Assembly (NCBI RefSeq): GCF_030719215.1
Contig: NZ_CP120983.1
Coordinates: forward strand, 1,426,001-1,490,000
Source of the DNA: Streptomyces sp. Alt3
GTDB lineage: Bacteria; Actinomycetota; Actinomycetes; Streptomycetales; Streptomycetaceae
Direction of reading: 5' to 3'
Length of the DNA: 64,000 nucleotides
In this document: positions 41,692 through 49,953 of the stretch, in pieces
Layout: each line of letters opens with the position of its first letter
Position numbering within the stretch: the stretch's first letter is position 1
Program-made: the position numbers and the translations under genes
Notes under the pieces: generated by a model
Databases searched by the model: none
What the model saw: only the letters and a program-made list of their open reading frames with translations
What the model was told of the DNA's origin: nothing

Positions 41692-43329
41692 ATGGCAGCA
41701 AGCACCCACACAGTGACCAACCAGGTTCCGCCGCTGGTCGGCTATGACGTCTTCGCCGGCGACCGGGCGCTGACGGAGGCCGTCGAGCGGCATCTCGCGC
41801 CCGGGATCCTCGACGAGGCGCGGGAGGAACTGAGCAGGCTGGGCCGGTCCGCCGGCTCCTTCCAGGCCCAGGAGTGGGGTGCGCAGGCGAACGAGAACCC
41901 ACCGAGGCTGCGCACCCACGACCGGTACGGGCACCGCATCGACGAGGTCGACTTCCACCCGGCCTGGCACCGGCTGCTGGGGCACGCGGTCACGGCCGGG
42001 CTGACGGACGCCTGGGGCCGGCAGGGCGGTCATGTCCGGCGTGCCGCCGGGTTCCTGGTCTGGACGCAGGCCGAGGCGGGCCACGGGTGCCCGCTGTCGA
42101 TGACGCACGCGGCGGTCCCGGCACTGCGCACCGATCCGGCGCTGGCCGCGGAATGGGAGCCGCTGCTGACCTCGCACGTGTACGAGGAGGGGCTGCGGCC
42201 CGCGTCGCAGAAGACCGGTGTGCTCTTCGGGATGGGCATGACCGAGAAGCAGGGCGGCACCGACGTGCGGTCCAACACCACCCGTGCCGAGGCCCTGGCC
42301 GCGGACGGGGAGTACCTGCTCACCGGTCACAAGTGGTTCTGCTCGGCCCCCATGTCCGACGGCTTCCTGGTGCTGGCGCAGGCGGCGGGCGGGCTGAGCT
42401 GCTTCCTCGTGCCGCGGGTCCTCCCGGACGGCGCCCGCAACCCCTTCGCGATCCAGCGCCTCAAGGACAAGCTGGGCAACCGGTCCAACGCCTCCGGCGA
42501 GGTCGAGTTCGACGGGACGTGGGCCCGCCGGGTCGGCGAGGAGGGGCGCGGGGTGCGCACCATCATCGAGATGGTGGCGGCGACCCGGCTGGACTGTGTG
42601 GTCGGTTCGGCCGCGCTGATGCGCCAGGCGGTGGCGCAGGCGATCCATCACAGCGCCCACCGAAGCGCGTTCGGCGGTCTGCTGATCGAGAAGCCGCTGA
42701 TGCGCAACGTACTGGCCGACCTGGCCCTGGAGTCGGAGGCGGCGACGACGCTCGCACTGCGGCTGGCCGCCGCCTACGACGCGGACACGGAGCAGGATCG
42801 GGCCTTCCTGCGGATCGCGGTACCGGCCGCCAAGTACTGGGTGACGAAGCGGTGCTCGGCGGTGGTCGGAGAGGCCCTGGAATGCCTCGGCGGCAACGGT
42901 TACGTCGAGGAGTCCGGGATGCCGAGGCTGCTGCGCGAGGCCCCGCTCAACTCGATCTGGGAGGGTTCGGGCAACGTGCAGGCGCTCGATGTCCTACGGG
43001 CGCTGCAGCGTGAGCCGGGGGCTCTCGACGCGTTCCTGAGGGAGGTCGGCAAGGCCCGCGGCGCGGATCACCGGCTCGACGCCGCAATCAAGGACCTGCT
43101 GACGGAGCTGGCCGACCTGGAGGCCGTCGAGGCGCGCGCCAGGCGGCTGGTGGAGCGGATGGCCCTGGTGCTGCAGGGCTCGCTGCTGCTGCGCTGGGCG
43201 CCGCCGGAGGTCGCGGACGCGTTCTGCGCCTCACGGCTGGGAGGGGACTGGGGCTCGGCCTTCGGGACGCTGCCGCACAGCCTGGATCTGGCCACGGTGG
43301 TGGAGCGGGCGCGGGCCGGGGAGTCCTGA
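41692..43329 (+). CDS. aidB: AidB-family acyl-CoA dehydrogenase-like flavoprotein
   Basis: A 545-residue flavoprotein of the AidB (adaptive response) group of acyl-CoA dehydrogenases, close to the usual 540. Diagnostic stretches: GMGMTEKQGGTDVRSNTT, HKWFCSAPMSDGFLVLAQA, FLVPR, and near the C-terminus ECLGGNGYVEESGMPRLLREAPLNSIWEGSGN. AidB is induced by alkylation damage in E. coli and binds DNA and FAD; its substrate is unclear. It is divergent from brkB with almost no spacer, which suggests a leaderless or overlapping promoter arrangement. Confidence 0.9.
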   Translation: MAASTHTVTNQVPPLVGYDVFAGDRALTEAVERHLAPGILDEAREELSRLGRSAGSFQAQEWGAQANENPPRLRTHDRYGHRIDEVDFHPAWHRLLGHAVTAGLTDAWGRQGGHVRRAAGFLVWTQAEAGHGCPLSMTHAAVPALRTDPALAAEWEPLLTSHVYEEGLRPASQKTGVLFGMGMTEKQGGTDVRSNTTRAEALAADGEYLLTGHKWFCSAPMSDGFLVLAQAAGGLSCFLVPRVLPDGARNPFAIQRLKDKLGNRSNASGEVEFDGTWARRVGEEGRGVRTIIEMVAATRLDCVVGSAALMRQAVAQAIHHSAHRSAFGGLLIEKPLMRNVLADLALESEAATTLALRLAAAYDADTEQDRAFLRIAVPAAKYWVTKRCSAVVGEALECLGGNGYVEESGMPRLLREAPLNSIWEGSGNVQALDVLRALQREPGALDAFLREVGKARGADHRLDAAIKDLLTELADLEAVEARARRLVERMALVLQGSLLLRWAPPEVADAFCASRLGGDWGSAFGTLPHSLDLATVVERARAGES

Positions 43330-43354
43330 GGGCGGCCACCGGGCGGCAAACGAC

Positions 43355-43390
43355 GGAGGGTGGTGCTGCGCCGACACGGCACCACCCTCC
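43355..43390 (+). terminator. Terminator after aidB
   Basis: A 12-base perfect stem GGAGGGTGGTGC (43355-43366) and GCACCACCCTCC (43379-43390), 26 bases after the aidB stop. Confidence 0.85.
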
Positions 43391-43598
43391 ACGCTTGTGC
43401 ATCACCGCACGGCGGGTCGGGGACTCCCCACGCGGTGTCCCTCCACTGTCGTACGGCCGGCGCCCCCCTCACCAGAGTTGCAAAGGGTTGCAACCATTGC
43501 GTGGAGTGCGGGCCAACCGGCCCCCTGCACGGCAGGATGTGTCCTTGGGGCCGGGCCCCCTCTTCCGGACCGGCCCACGCTTTGTTGGGGGGAGCGTC

Positions 43599-44891
43599 AT
43601 GGAGTCACACACCGGCGCGGGGGCGCGGCCGGACAACGCCCCGCGCCCCGCCGTGTCGGAGCGGCTGGTCCACCGCGCGCGGGAGGCCCGGCTGGCGGGC
43701 GGGCGCCCGGCGGCGGCACCGCGTGCGGAGATCGACGCGTCCTGGGACCGTGTGCTGCGCAGCGGGGTCGATCCCGAGCAGTCACCGGAGAGCAGGCTGC
43801 TGGAGACGGACGAGATCGAGCACCGGCGCAGGGACTCGGCGCTCGGCGAGGTCCTGCCCGTGCTGCGGGACCGGCTGGCCACGATCACGGACTCGACGCA
43901 GCAGCTCATGGTGGTCACCGACACCGAGGGCCGCGTCCTGTGGCGTCAGGGCCACCGGGCCGTGCTGCGCCGGGCCAGCGGCATCTGTCTGGAGGAGGGC
44001 GCCGCCTGGGCGGAGTCGGCGACGGGGACGAACGCCATCGGCACCGCGCTCGCCACGCGCACTCCCGTACAGGTCCACTCCGCCGAGCACTTCATCCGCG
44101 CCCTGCACACCTGGACCTGCGCGGCCGCCCCGGTGCGGGACCCCCGGGACGGGAGGCTGATGGGCATCGTCGACATCACCGGGCCCGCCTCCACCTTCCA
44201 CCCGGCGACACTGGCCCTGGTCGGTTCGGTCGCCGCGCTGGCGGAGAGCGAGCTGCGCAGCCGGCACCTGGTGGCGATCGAGCGGCTGCGCTCGGTGGCA
44301 GCCCCGATCCTCTGCCGGCTGGGGGGCCGCGCGCTGGTGGTGGACGTCCACGGCTGGCTGGCCGCCGTCAGCGGCATGCCGCCGGTGGACCGGCTGCCCC
44401 TGCCGAAGTCGCTGGAGCCGGGCACGGTGTGGCTGGCCTCGCTCGGGATGTGCCGGGTGGAGCCCCTGCCCGGCGGATGGCTGGTGCAGGTCGCGGAGGA
44501 CTCGCACGACCATCCGCCGCGCCGGGTGGTGCTCGACCTCGGCCGGGAGCGGGGCCTCGCGGTCCATGTGACGGGTCCCGTGGGGAGCTGGACCCGCCGG
44601 CTCTCACCCCGCCACGCCGAGCTGCTGTACGCGCTGGCCCTGCACCGCGAGGGACGCACGGCGGCGGAGCTGGCCGGGGACGTCTTCGGTGACGCGAGCA
44701 GGACGGTGACGGTGCGCGCCGAGATATCGCGGATCCGGCGCCATCTCGCCCAGGTGCTGGCGCACCGCCCGTACCGGTTCCGTGAGGACGTCGAGGTGGA
44801 GGTGGTCCACCCCGACGTGCCGGCCGATCTGCTGCCCCGCTCGACGGCTCCGGTGGTGCTCAGGACGCGTATGCCCGCGGGGACGGCCTGA
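43599..44891 (+). CDS. GAF-domain transcriptional regulator (AcoR-like N-terminus)
   Basis: A 430-residue protein. Residues about 85-230 form a GAF-type sensor like the N-terminus of AcoR-class activators (QQLMVVTDTEGRVLWRQG, GAAWAESATGTNAIGTAL, HTWTCAAAPVRDP). Unlike AcoR there is no AAA+ or Fis domain. The C-terminus instead carries a winged-helix-like segment (LSPRHAELLYALALHREGRTAAELA). The start is ATG 43599, with GGGGGGAG upstream. Streptomyces have many such orphan regulators. The ligand is unknown. Confidence 0.82.
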   Translation: MESHTGAGARPDNAPRPAVSERLVHRAREARLAGGRPAAAPRAEIDASWDRVLRSGVDPEQSPESRLLETDEIEHRRRDSALGEVLPVLRDRLATITDSTQQLMVVTDTEGRVLWRQGHRAVLRRASGICLEEGAAWAESATGTNAIGTALATRTPVQVHSAEHFIRALHTWTCAAAPVRDPRDGRLMGIVDITGPASTFHPATLALVGSVAALAESELRSRHLVAIERLRSVAAPILCRLGGRALVVDVHGWLAAVSGMPPVDRLPLPKSLEPGTVWLASLGMCRVEPLPGGWLVQVAEDSHDHPPRRVVLDLGRERGLAVHVTGPVGSWTRRLSPRHAELLYALALHREGRTAAELAGDVFGDASRTVTVRAEISRIRRHLAQVLAHRPYRFREDVEVEVVHPDVPADLLPRSTAPVVLRTRMPAGTA

Positions 44892-44939
44892 GGGGCCCCG
44901 GTTTGGGCGCGGTGCGGAAGCCGTGGTTTTCTGACCGCC

Positions 44940-45533
44940 ATGAACGACTCCGCGCACCCCTCCCCCGGCTTCTCCGACGTGACCGTCTGGTCCCTGGAGC
45001 AGACGTCGCCGGCCGATCTGAGCCCCGCCGCCGCGCCCGCGGACGGAGTGACCGTCGCGCGTTCGCGGACCCCGCTGCCGGAGTTCAGCCGTTTCCTCTA
45101 CACGGCGGTGGGCGGGGACGTCAGGTGGACCGACCGGCTGGGCCTGACGTACACGCAGTGGCAGGAGATCCTGGAGCGGCCGGGGGCCGAGACCTGGGTG
45201 GCGTACGAGAACGGCACGCCGGCGGGGTTCATCGAGCTCGACGCGCAGGAGGACGGGGCGGTGGAGATCGCGTACTTCGGTCTGATCCCGGCCTTCCGCG
45301 GCCGCCGCATCGGCGGCCATCTGCTGTCGTACGGCGTGGCCCGCGCGTGGGACCTGGCCGAACGGCATCCGGGGCGGAAGCCCACCGAGCGGGTGTGGGT
45401 GCACACCTGCTCGAACGACGGCCCGCACGCGATGGACAACTACCGGCGGCGCGGTTTCCGGCTGTTCGCCACCGAGGTCGAGCAGGAACCCGACGTCGCG
45501 AACCCCGGCCCCTGGCCCGGTGCGCACGCCTGA
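44940..45533 (+). CDS. GNAT-family N-acetyltransferase
   Basis: A 197-residue acetyltransferase. The N-terminal 50 residues are Pro/Ala-rich. The GNAT core follows, with the acetyl-CoA loop as FRGRRIGGHLL (about 120-130) and NYRRRGFRLF at the end. The substrate is unknown. It stands alone between the GAF regulator and the sulfur operon. Confidence 0.85.
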   Translation: MNDSAHPSPGFSDVTVWSLEQTSPADLSPAAAPADGVTVARSRTPLPEFSRFLYTAVGGDVRWTDRLGLTYTQWQEILERPGAETWVAYENGTPAGFIELDAQEDGAVEIAYFGLIPAFRGRRIGGHLLSYGVARAWDLAERHPGRKPTERVWVHTCSNDGPHAMDNYRRRGFRLFATEVEQEPDVANPGPWPGAHA

Positions 45534-45575
45534 TCACACCCCTTCTTGCCGCTTTGTCGACAGGACGGACGTGAC

Positions 45576-45647
45576 GGACACCACAGCGTCTCACATTTCG
45601 GGACCATCACGTCCACATGATGGATCGTGGTGGACTGGCCCGAGATC
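45576..45647. promoter_or_regulatory. Promoter/operator region of sulfur operon
   Basis: The region before the leader peptide contains an inverted repeat GTCCAC-N13-GTGGAC (about 45611-45635) inside a larger imperfect one (CCATCACG and CGTGGTGG). It could be an operator for a sulfur-responsive regulator. No regulator consensus was checked. Confidence 0.3.
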
Positions 45648-45666
45648 CGCGTGACACGCTTCCGTC

Positions 45667-45750
45667 ATGTCTGGAACTGGAATTGCCTTGGTGAGTCGGC
45701 GGCACGTCGATCTCGGCCGCATGTCCAGCGCCATCTGTCCGGTCCGCTGA
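45667..45750 (+). CDS. Cysteine-containing leader peptide of sulfur assimilation operon (27 aa)
   Basis: A 27-codon frame ending SRRHVDLGRMSSAICPVR. The segment RRHVDLxR..S..C is the pattern of the putative leader peptides that precede sulfur-metabolism genes in many Streptomyces. The single cysteine near the end fits ribosome stalling when cysteine is short. No clear ribosome-binding site precedes ATG 45667. GTG 45691 is an alternative start that would give just the conserved part. The sulfite reductase gene begins 113 bases downstream. Confidence 0.7.
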   Translation: MSGTGIALVSRRHVDLGRMSSAICPVR

Positions 45751-45863
45751 GAGTTTCCAGCACCGCGATCTCCTGAACCAGCTCCATCCCCTGCGCACCG
45801 CCGCGCCTCACGCGAGTGTGCAGTTCAGAGCCGCCCTCCTGCAGTCCCGAAGGACGTATAGCC

Positions 45864-47561
45864 ATGGCCGCCATCCCTGAGAAGCCTGCTACCGCCACGC
45901 CCCGCCGCAAGGCCGGACGTCACCGTGGTGAAGGTCAGTGGGCCATGGGTCACTTCACCCCGCTGAACGGGAACGAGCAGTTCAAGAAGGACGACGACAG
46001 TCTCAACGTGCGGACACGCATTGAGACGATCTACTCGAAGCGCGGCTTCGACTCCATCGACCCGAACGATCTGCGCGGGCGTATGCGCTGGTGGGGCCTT
46101 TACACCCAGCGCCGTCCCGGGATCGACGGCGGCAAGACCGCCGTGCTGGAGCCCGAGGAGCTCGACGACCGCTACTTCATGCTCCGCGTGCGCATCGACG
46201 GCGGCAGGCTGACGACCGCACAGCTGCGCGTCATCGGTGAGATCTCCGAGGAGTACGCGCGGGGCACCGCCGACATCACCGACCGGCAGAACGTCCAGCT
46301 GCACTGGATCCGTATCGAGGACGTCCCGGCGATCTGGGAGAAGCTCGAGGCCGTCGGGCTCTCGACGACCGAGGCGTGCGGTGACTGCCCCCGTGTGATC
46401 ATCGGTTCTCCGGTGGCCGGTATCGCCGCCGACGAGATCATCGACGGCACGCCCGCGGTCGACGAGATCCACGAGCGCTACATCGGCAGCAAGGAATTCT
46501 CCAACCTGCCCCGGAAGTTCAAGACCGCGATCTCCGGCTCGCCGGTCCAGGACGTGGTGCACGAGATCAACGACATCGCGTTCGTGGGGGTGGACCACCC
46601 CGAGCACGGCCCCGGCTTCGACCTGTGGGTCGGCGGCGGACTCTCCACCAACCCCCGGTTCGCCGAGCGCCTCGGCGCCTGGGTACCGCTGGACGAGGTC
46701 CCCGACGTCTGGGCGGGGGTCGTCGGGATCTTCCGCGACTACGGCTACCGCCGGCTGCGCACCCGCGCCCGTCTGAAGTTCCTGATGGCCGACTGGGGTC
46801 CGGAGAAGTTCCGCCGGATCCTCCAGGACGAATACCTCAAGCGCCCTCTGCTGGACGGGCCGCCGCCCGCGCAGCCCTCCTCCCGCTGGCGCGACCACAT
46901 CGGTGTGCACGCCCAGCAGGACGGCCGCTTCTACGTCGGCTTCGCGCCGCGCGTCGGCCGGGTGGACGGCTCCACCCTGGCCAAGATCGCCGACCTGGCC
47001 GAGGCGCACGGTTCGGGCCGGGTGCGCACCACCGTCGAGCAGAAGATGCTGATCCTGGACGTCGAGCAGGACCAGGTCGAATCCCTGACGGCCGGGCTGG
47101 AGGCCCTGGACTTCCAGGTGAACGCCTCGCCGTTCCGGCGCGGCACGATGGCCTGCACCGGCATCGAGTTCTGCAAGCTGGCGATCGTCGAGACGAAGGC
47201 GCGCGGCGCCGCGCTCATCGACGAACTGGAGCGCCGCATGCCGGACTTCGAGGAGCCGCTCTCCATCAACATCAACGGCTGCCCCAATGCCTGCGCCCGC
47301 ATCCAGACCGCGGACATCGGGCTCAAGGGCCAGCTGATGCTGGACGGCGACGGCAACCAGGTCGAGGGCTACCAGGTGCACCTCGGCGGCGCGCTCGGAC
47401 TGGAGGCCGGCTTCGGCCGCAAGGTCCGCGGGCTGAAGGTCACCTCGGCCGAACTCCCCGACTACGTCGAGCGGGTGCTCGGGAAGTTCCAGGAGGAGCG
47501 CGAGGACGACGAGCGCTTCGCGACCTGGGCGGCCCGCGCCAGTGCGGAGTCGCTGTCATGA
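45864..47561 (+). CDS. sir: Ferredoxin-dependent sulfite reductase (nitrite/sulfite reductase family)
   Basis: A 565-residue siroheme enzyme that reduces sulfite to sulfide. Two ferredoxin-like repeats and two siroheme-binding halves are visible (GTADITDRQNVQLHWI; ACGDCPRVIIGSPVAG). The four ligands of the coupled 4Fe-4S/siroheme centre are Cys431 and Cys437 (ACTGIEFCKLA) plus Cys473 and Cys477 (NGCPNACARI). It resembles actinobacterial SirA-type enzymes. Strict nitrite reductase activity is less likely given the CysH, CysC, CysD and CysN genes in the same operon. Confidence 0.94.
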   Translation: MAAIPEKPATATPRRKAGRHRGEGQWAMGHFTPLNGNEQFKKDDDSLNVRTRIETIYSKRGFDSIDPNDLRGRMRWWGLYTQRRPGIDGGKTAVLEPEELDDRYFMLRVRIDGGRLTTAQLRVIGEISEEYARGTADITDRQNVQLHWIRIEDVPAIWEKLEAVGLSTTEACGDCPRVIIGSPVAGIAADEIIDGTPAVDEIHERYIGSKEFSNLPRKFKTAISGSPVQDVVHEINDIAFVGVDHPEHGPGFDLWVGGGLSTNPRFAERLGAWVPLDEVPDVWAGVVGIFRDYGYRRLRTRARLKFLMADWGPEKFRRILQDEYLKRPLLDGPPPAQPSSRWRDHIGVHAQQDGRFYVGFAPRVGRVDGSTLAKIADLAEAHGSGRVRTTVEQKMLILDVEQDQVESLTAGLEALDFQVNASPFRRGTMACTGIEFCKLAIVETKARGAALIDELERRMPDFEEPLSININGCPNACARIQTADIGLKGQLMLDGDGNQVEGYQVHLGGALGLEAGFGRKVRGLKVTSAELPDYVERVLGKFQEEREDDERFATWAARASAESLS

Positions 47562-47737
47562 GCGAACGAGCCGCGCCGTTCTACTGCCCGTACTGCGGCG
47601 ACGAGGACCTGCGCCCGCACGAGGCCGGTCACGGCGCCTGGGAATGTGCTTCCTGCAACCGCGCGTTCCAGCTGAAGTTCCTGGGTCTCCTGGCCCAGGG
47701 GCTCCAGCGCAACGACGTCGAAGGGGACGGGACATGA
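47558..47737 (+). CDS. Small zinc-ribbon-like protein of the sulfite reductase operon
   Basis: A 59-residue protein with two C-x2-C knuckles (YCPYCGDEDL and ECASCNRAF), a typical rubredoxin/zinc-ribbon arrangement. It overlaps the sulfite reductase stop (ATGA) and the cysH start (ATGA), so it is embedded in the operon. Such a small ORF is seen at this position in other Streptomyces, to my recollection. Its job, perhaps an electron or metal carrier for the reductase, is unknown. Confidence 0.8.
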   Translation: MSERAAPFYCPYCGDEDLRPHEAGHGAWECASCNRAFQLKFLGLLAQGLQRNDVEGDGT

Positions 47738-48450
47738 CGGACACCCTGCAAGCGGACGGGCTGACCGACGAGGCACTGAAGGACCTGGCGGAGCGCGCCG
47801 GACGCGAGCTGGAGGACTCCTCCGCGAGCGACATCCTGAGGTGGGCGGCCGACACCTTCGGCAACGGCTTCTGCGTCACCTCCTCCATGGAGGACGCGGT
47901 CGTCGCGCATCTCGCCTCCCAGGTGTTCCCCGGCGTGGACGTGGTCTTCCTGGACACCGGCTACCACTTCGAGGAGACCATCGGCACACGGGACGCCGTC
48001 GGCGCCGTGATGGACGTCAACCTCATCACGCTGACGCCGCGTCAGTCGGTGGCCGAGCAGGACGTCGAGTACGGGCCGAAGCTGCACGACCGCGATCCCG
48101 ACCTGTGCTGCGCGCTGCGCAAGGTCAAGCCCCTGGAGGAGGGGCTGACGGCCTACGCGGCCTGGGCGACCGGACTGCGCCGCGACGAGTCCCCCACCCG
48201 GGCGAACACCCCTGTCGTGGGCTGGGACGAGAAGCGCCGCAAGGTCAAGGTCTCGCCCATCGCCCGCTGGACGCAGGACGACGTGGACGCCTACGTCGCG
48301 GAGCACGGCGTACTGACCAACCCGCTGCTGACGGACGGCTACGCCTCCGTCGGCTGCGCGCCCTGCACCAGGCGGGTGCTGGAGGGCGAGGACGCACGGG
48401 CCGGCCGCTGGGCCGGGCGCGGCAAGACCGAATGCGGGCTGCACGGCTGA
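47734..48450 (+). CDS. cysH: Phosphoadenylyl/adenylyl-sulfate reductase
   Basis: A 238-residue thioredoxin-dependent reductase making sulfite. PP-loop-like N-terminal ATP-pyrophosphatase fold. The cysteine set is CC at 125-126, C208-x2-C211 and the catalytic ECGLH (Cys234). The CC/CxxC set binds a 4Fe-4S cluster and marks the adenylyl-sulfate (APS) type, whereas enzymes strict for PAPS lack these cysteines. It is coupled to the zinc-ribbon gene and followed by cysC. Confidence 0.92.
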   Translation: MTDTLQADGLTDEALKDLAERAGRELEDSSASDILRWAADTFGNGFCVTSSMEDAVVAHLASQVFPGVDVVFLDTGYHFEETIGTRDAVGAVMDVNLITLTPRQSVAEQDVEYGPKLHDRDPDLCCALRKVKPLEEGLTAYAAWATGLRRDESPTRANTPVVGWDEKRRKVKVSPIARWTQDDVDAYVAEHGVLTNPLLTDGYASVGCAPCTRRVLEGEDARAGRWAGRGKTECGLHG

Positions 48451-48473
48451 TGACGACTGATCAGGAGATATCG

Positions 48474-49019
48474 ATGAGCGTGACGGAGACGGGAGCCACC
48501 GTCTGGCTCACCGGTCTGCCGAGCGCGGGCAAGACCACCATCGCCTACGAGCTGGCGGGCCGGCTGCGCGCCGACGGCCACCGGGTCGAGGTACTCGACG
48601 GTGACGAGATCCGGGAGTTCCTCTCCGCGGGCCTCGGCTTCTCCCGCGAGGACCGGCACACCAACGTGGGCCGGATCGGCTTCGTCGCCGAACTGCTCGC
48701 CGCCAACGGCGTGAAGGTCCTCGTCCCGGTCATCGCCCCGTACGCCGACAGCCGTGACGCGGTACGCAAGCGTCATCAGCAGGAGGGCACCGCGTATCTG
48801 GAGGTGCACGTGGCGACCCCGGTCGAGGTGTGCTCCGAGCGCGATGTGAAGGGGCTGTACGCCAAGCAGGCAGCGGGCGAGATCAGCGGCCTCACCGGGG
48901 TCGACGACCCCTACGAGGCGCCCGAGTCACCGGATCTGCGGATCGAGTCGCACCAGCAGACCGTGCAGCAGTCCGCAGCGGCGCTCCGTGCGCTGCTCAC
49001 CGAGAGGGGCCTGGCGTGA
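48474..49019 (+). CDS. cysC: Adenylyl-sulfate kinase
   Basis: A 181-residue kinase converting APS to PAPS. The P-loop GLPSAGKT is at 14-21; DGDEIREFL and RHTNVGRIGFVAELLA follow. I place the start at ATG 48474 because AGGAG lies 7 bases upstream; ATG 48450 overlapping the cysH stop is an alternative that adds eight residues. It overlaps cysD by four bases. Confidence 0.92.
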   Translation: MSVTETGATVWLTGLPSAGKTTIAYELAGRLRADGHRVEVLDGDEIREFLSAGLGFSREDRHTNVGRIGFVAELLAANGVKVLVPVIAPYADSRDAVRKRHQQEGTAYLEVHVATPVEVCSERDVKGLYAKQAAGEISGLTGVDDPYEAPESPDLRIESHQQTVQQSAAALRALLTERGLA

Positions 49020-49951
49020 GCACCGTCGCCACCGTGCCGGACGGCACCGTCAATCCGTACGCGCTGAGCCACCTGGACTCCCTCGAGTCCGAGGCGGTGC
49101 ACATCTTCCGTGAGGTCGCGGGGGAGTTCGAGCGGCCGGTGATCCTCTTCTCCGGCGGCAAGGACTCGATCCTGATGCTGCACCTGGCGCTGAAGGCGTT
49201 CGCGCCGGCGCCCGTCCCCTTCACGCTGCTGCACGTGGACACCGGGCACAACTTCCCCGAGGTCCTCGACTACCGCGACCGCACCGTCGAGAAGCACGGG
49301 CTGCGCCTGCACGTCGCCTCCGTCCAGGAGTACATCGACGCGGGCAAGCTCCGTGAGCGTCCCGACGGCACCCGCAACCCGCTGCAGACCGTCCCGCTCA
49401 CCGAGGCCATCCAGCGGCACCGCTTCGACGCCGTGTTCGGCGGCGGACGGCGCGACGAGGAGAAGGCCCGGGCCAAGGAGCGCGTGTTCTCGCTCCGCGA
49501 CGAGTTCTCCCAGTGGGACCCCCGCCGCCAGCGCCCCGAGCTGTGGCAGCTCTACAACGGCCGCCACGCCCCCGGCGAGCACGTCCGGGTCTTCCCCATC
49601 TCCAACTGGACCGAGCTCGACGTCTGGCAGTACATCGAGCGCGAGGGCATCGAGCTCCCGGAGATCTACTTCGCCCACGAGCGCGAGGTCTTCAGCCGTT
49701 CCGGCATGTGGCTGACCGCCGGCGACTGGGGCGGTCCCAAGGACCACGAGAAGGTGGAGACCCGTCAGGTGCGCTACCGCACCGTCGGCGACATGTCCTG
49801 CACCGGCGCCGTCGACTCCGACGCCACCACCCTGGACGCCGTGATCACCGAGATCGCCGCCTCCCGCCTCACCGAGCGGGGCGCGACCCGCGCCGACGAC
49901 AAGATGTCCGAGGCCGCGATGGAAGACCGCAAGCGCGAGGGGTACTTCTAA
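49016..49951 (+). CDS. cysD: Sulfate adenylyltransferase subunit 2
   Basis: A 311-residue catalytic subunit of ATP sulfurylase. PP-loop SGGKDS (about 47-52), then HVDTGHNFPE, GGRRDEEKARAKERV and a C-terminal DMSCTGAVDS. It forms a heterodimer with CysN, whose GTP hydrolysis drives adenylation of sulfate. The GTG start overlaps the cysC stop (GTGA). Confidence 0.95.
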   Translation: MSTVATVPDGTVNPYALSHLDSLESEAVHIFREVAGEFERPVILFSGGKDSILMLHLALKAFAPAPVPFTLLHVDTGHNFPEVLDYRDRTVEKHGLRLHVASVQEYIDAGKLRERPDGTRNPLQTVPLTEAIQRHRFDAVFGGGRRDEEKARAKERVFSLRDEFSQWDPRRQRPELWQLYNGRHAPGEHVRVFPISNWTELDVWQYIEREGIELPEIYFAHEREVFSRSGMWLTAGDWGGPKDHEKVETRQVRYRTVGDMSCTGAVDSDATTLDAVITEIAASRLTERGATRADDKMSEAAMEDRKREGYF

Positions 49952-49953
49952 AA

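Noticed and set aside
41692..43329. Acyl-CoA dehydrogenase for the neighbouring dicarboxylate pathway
   Set aside because: Motifs and length place it in the AidB group, and it is paired with brkB. It is therefore not counted as part of the acid-degradation set.
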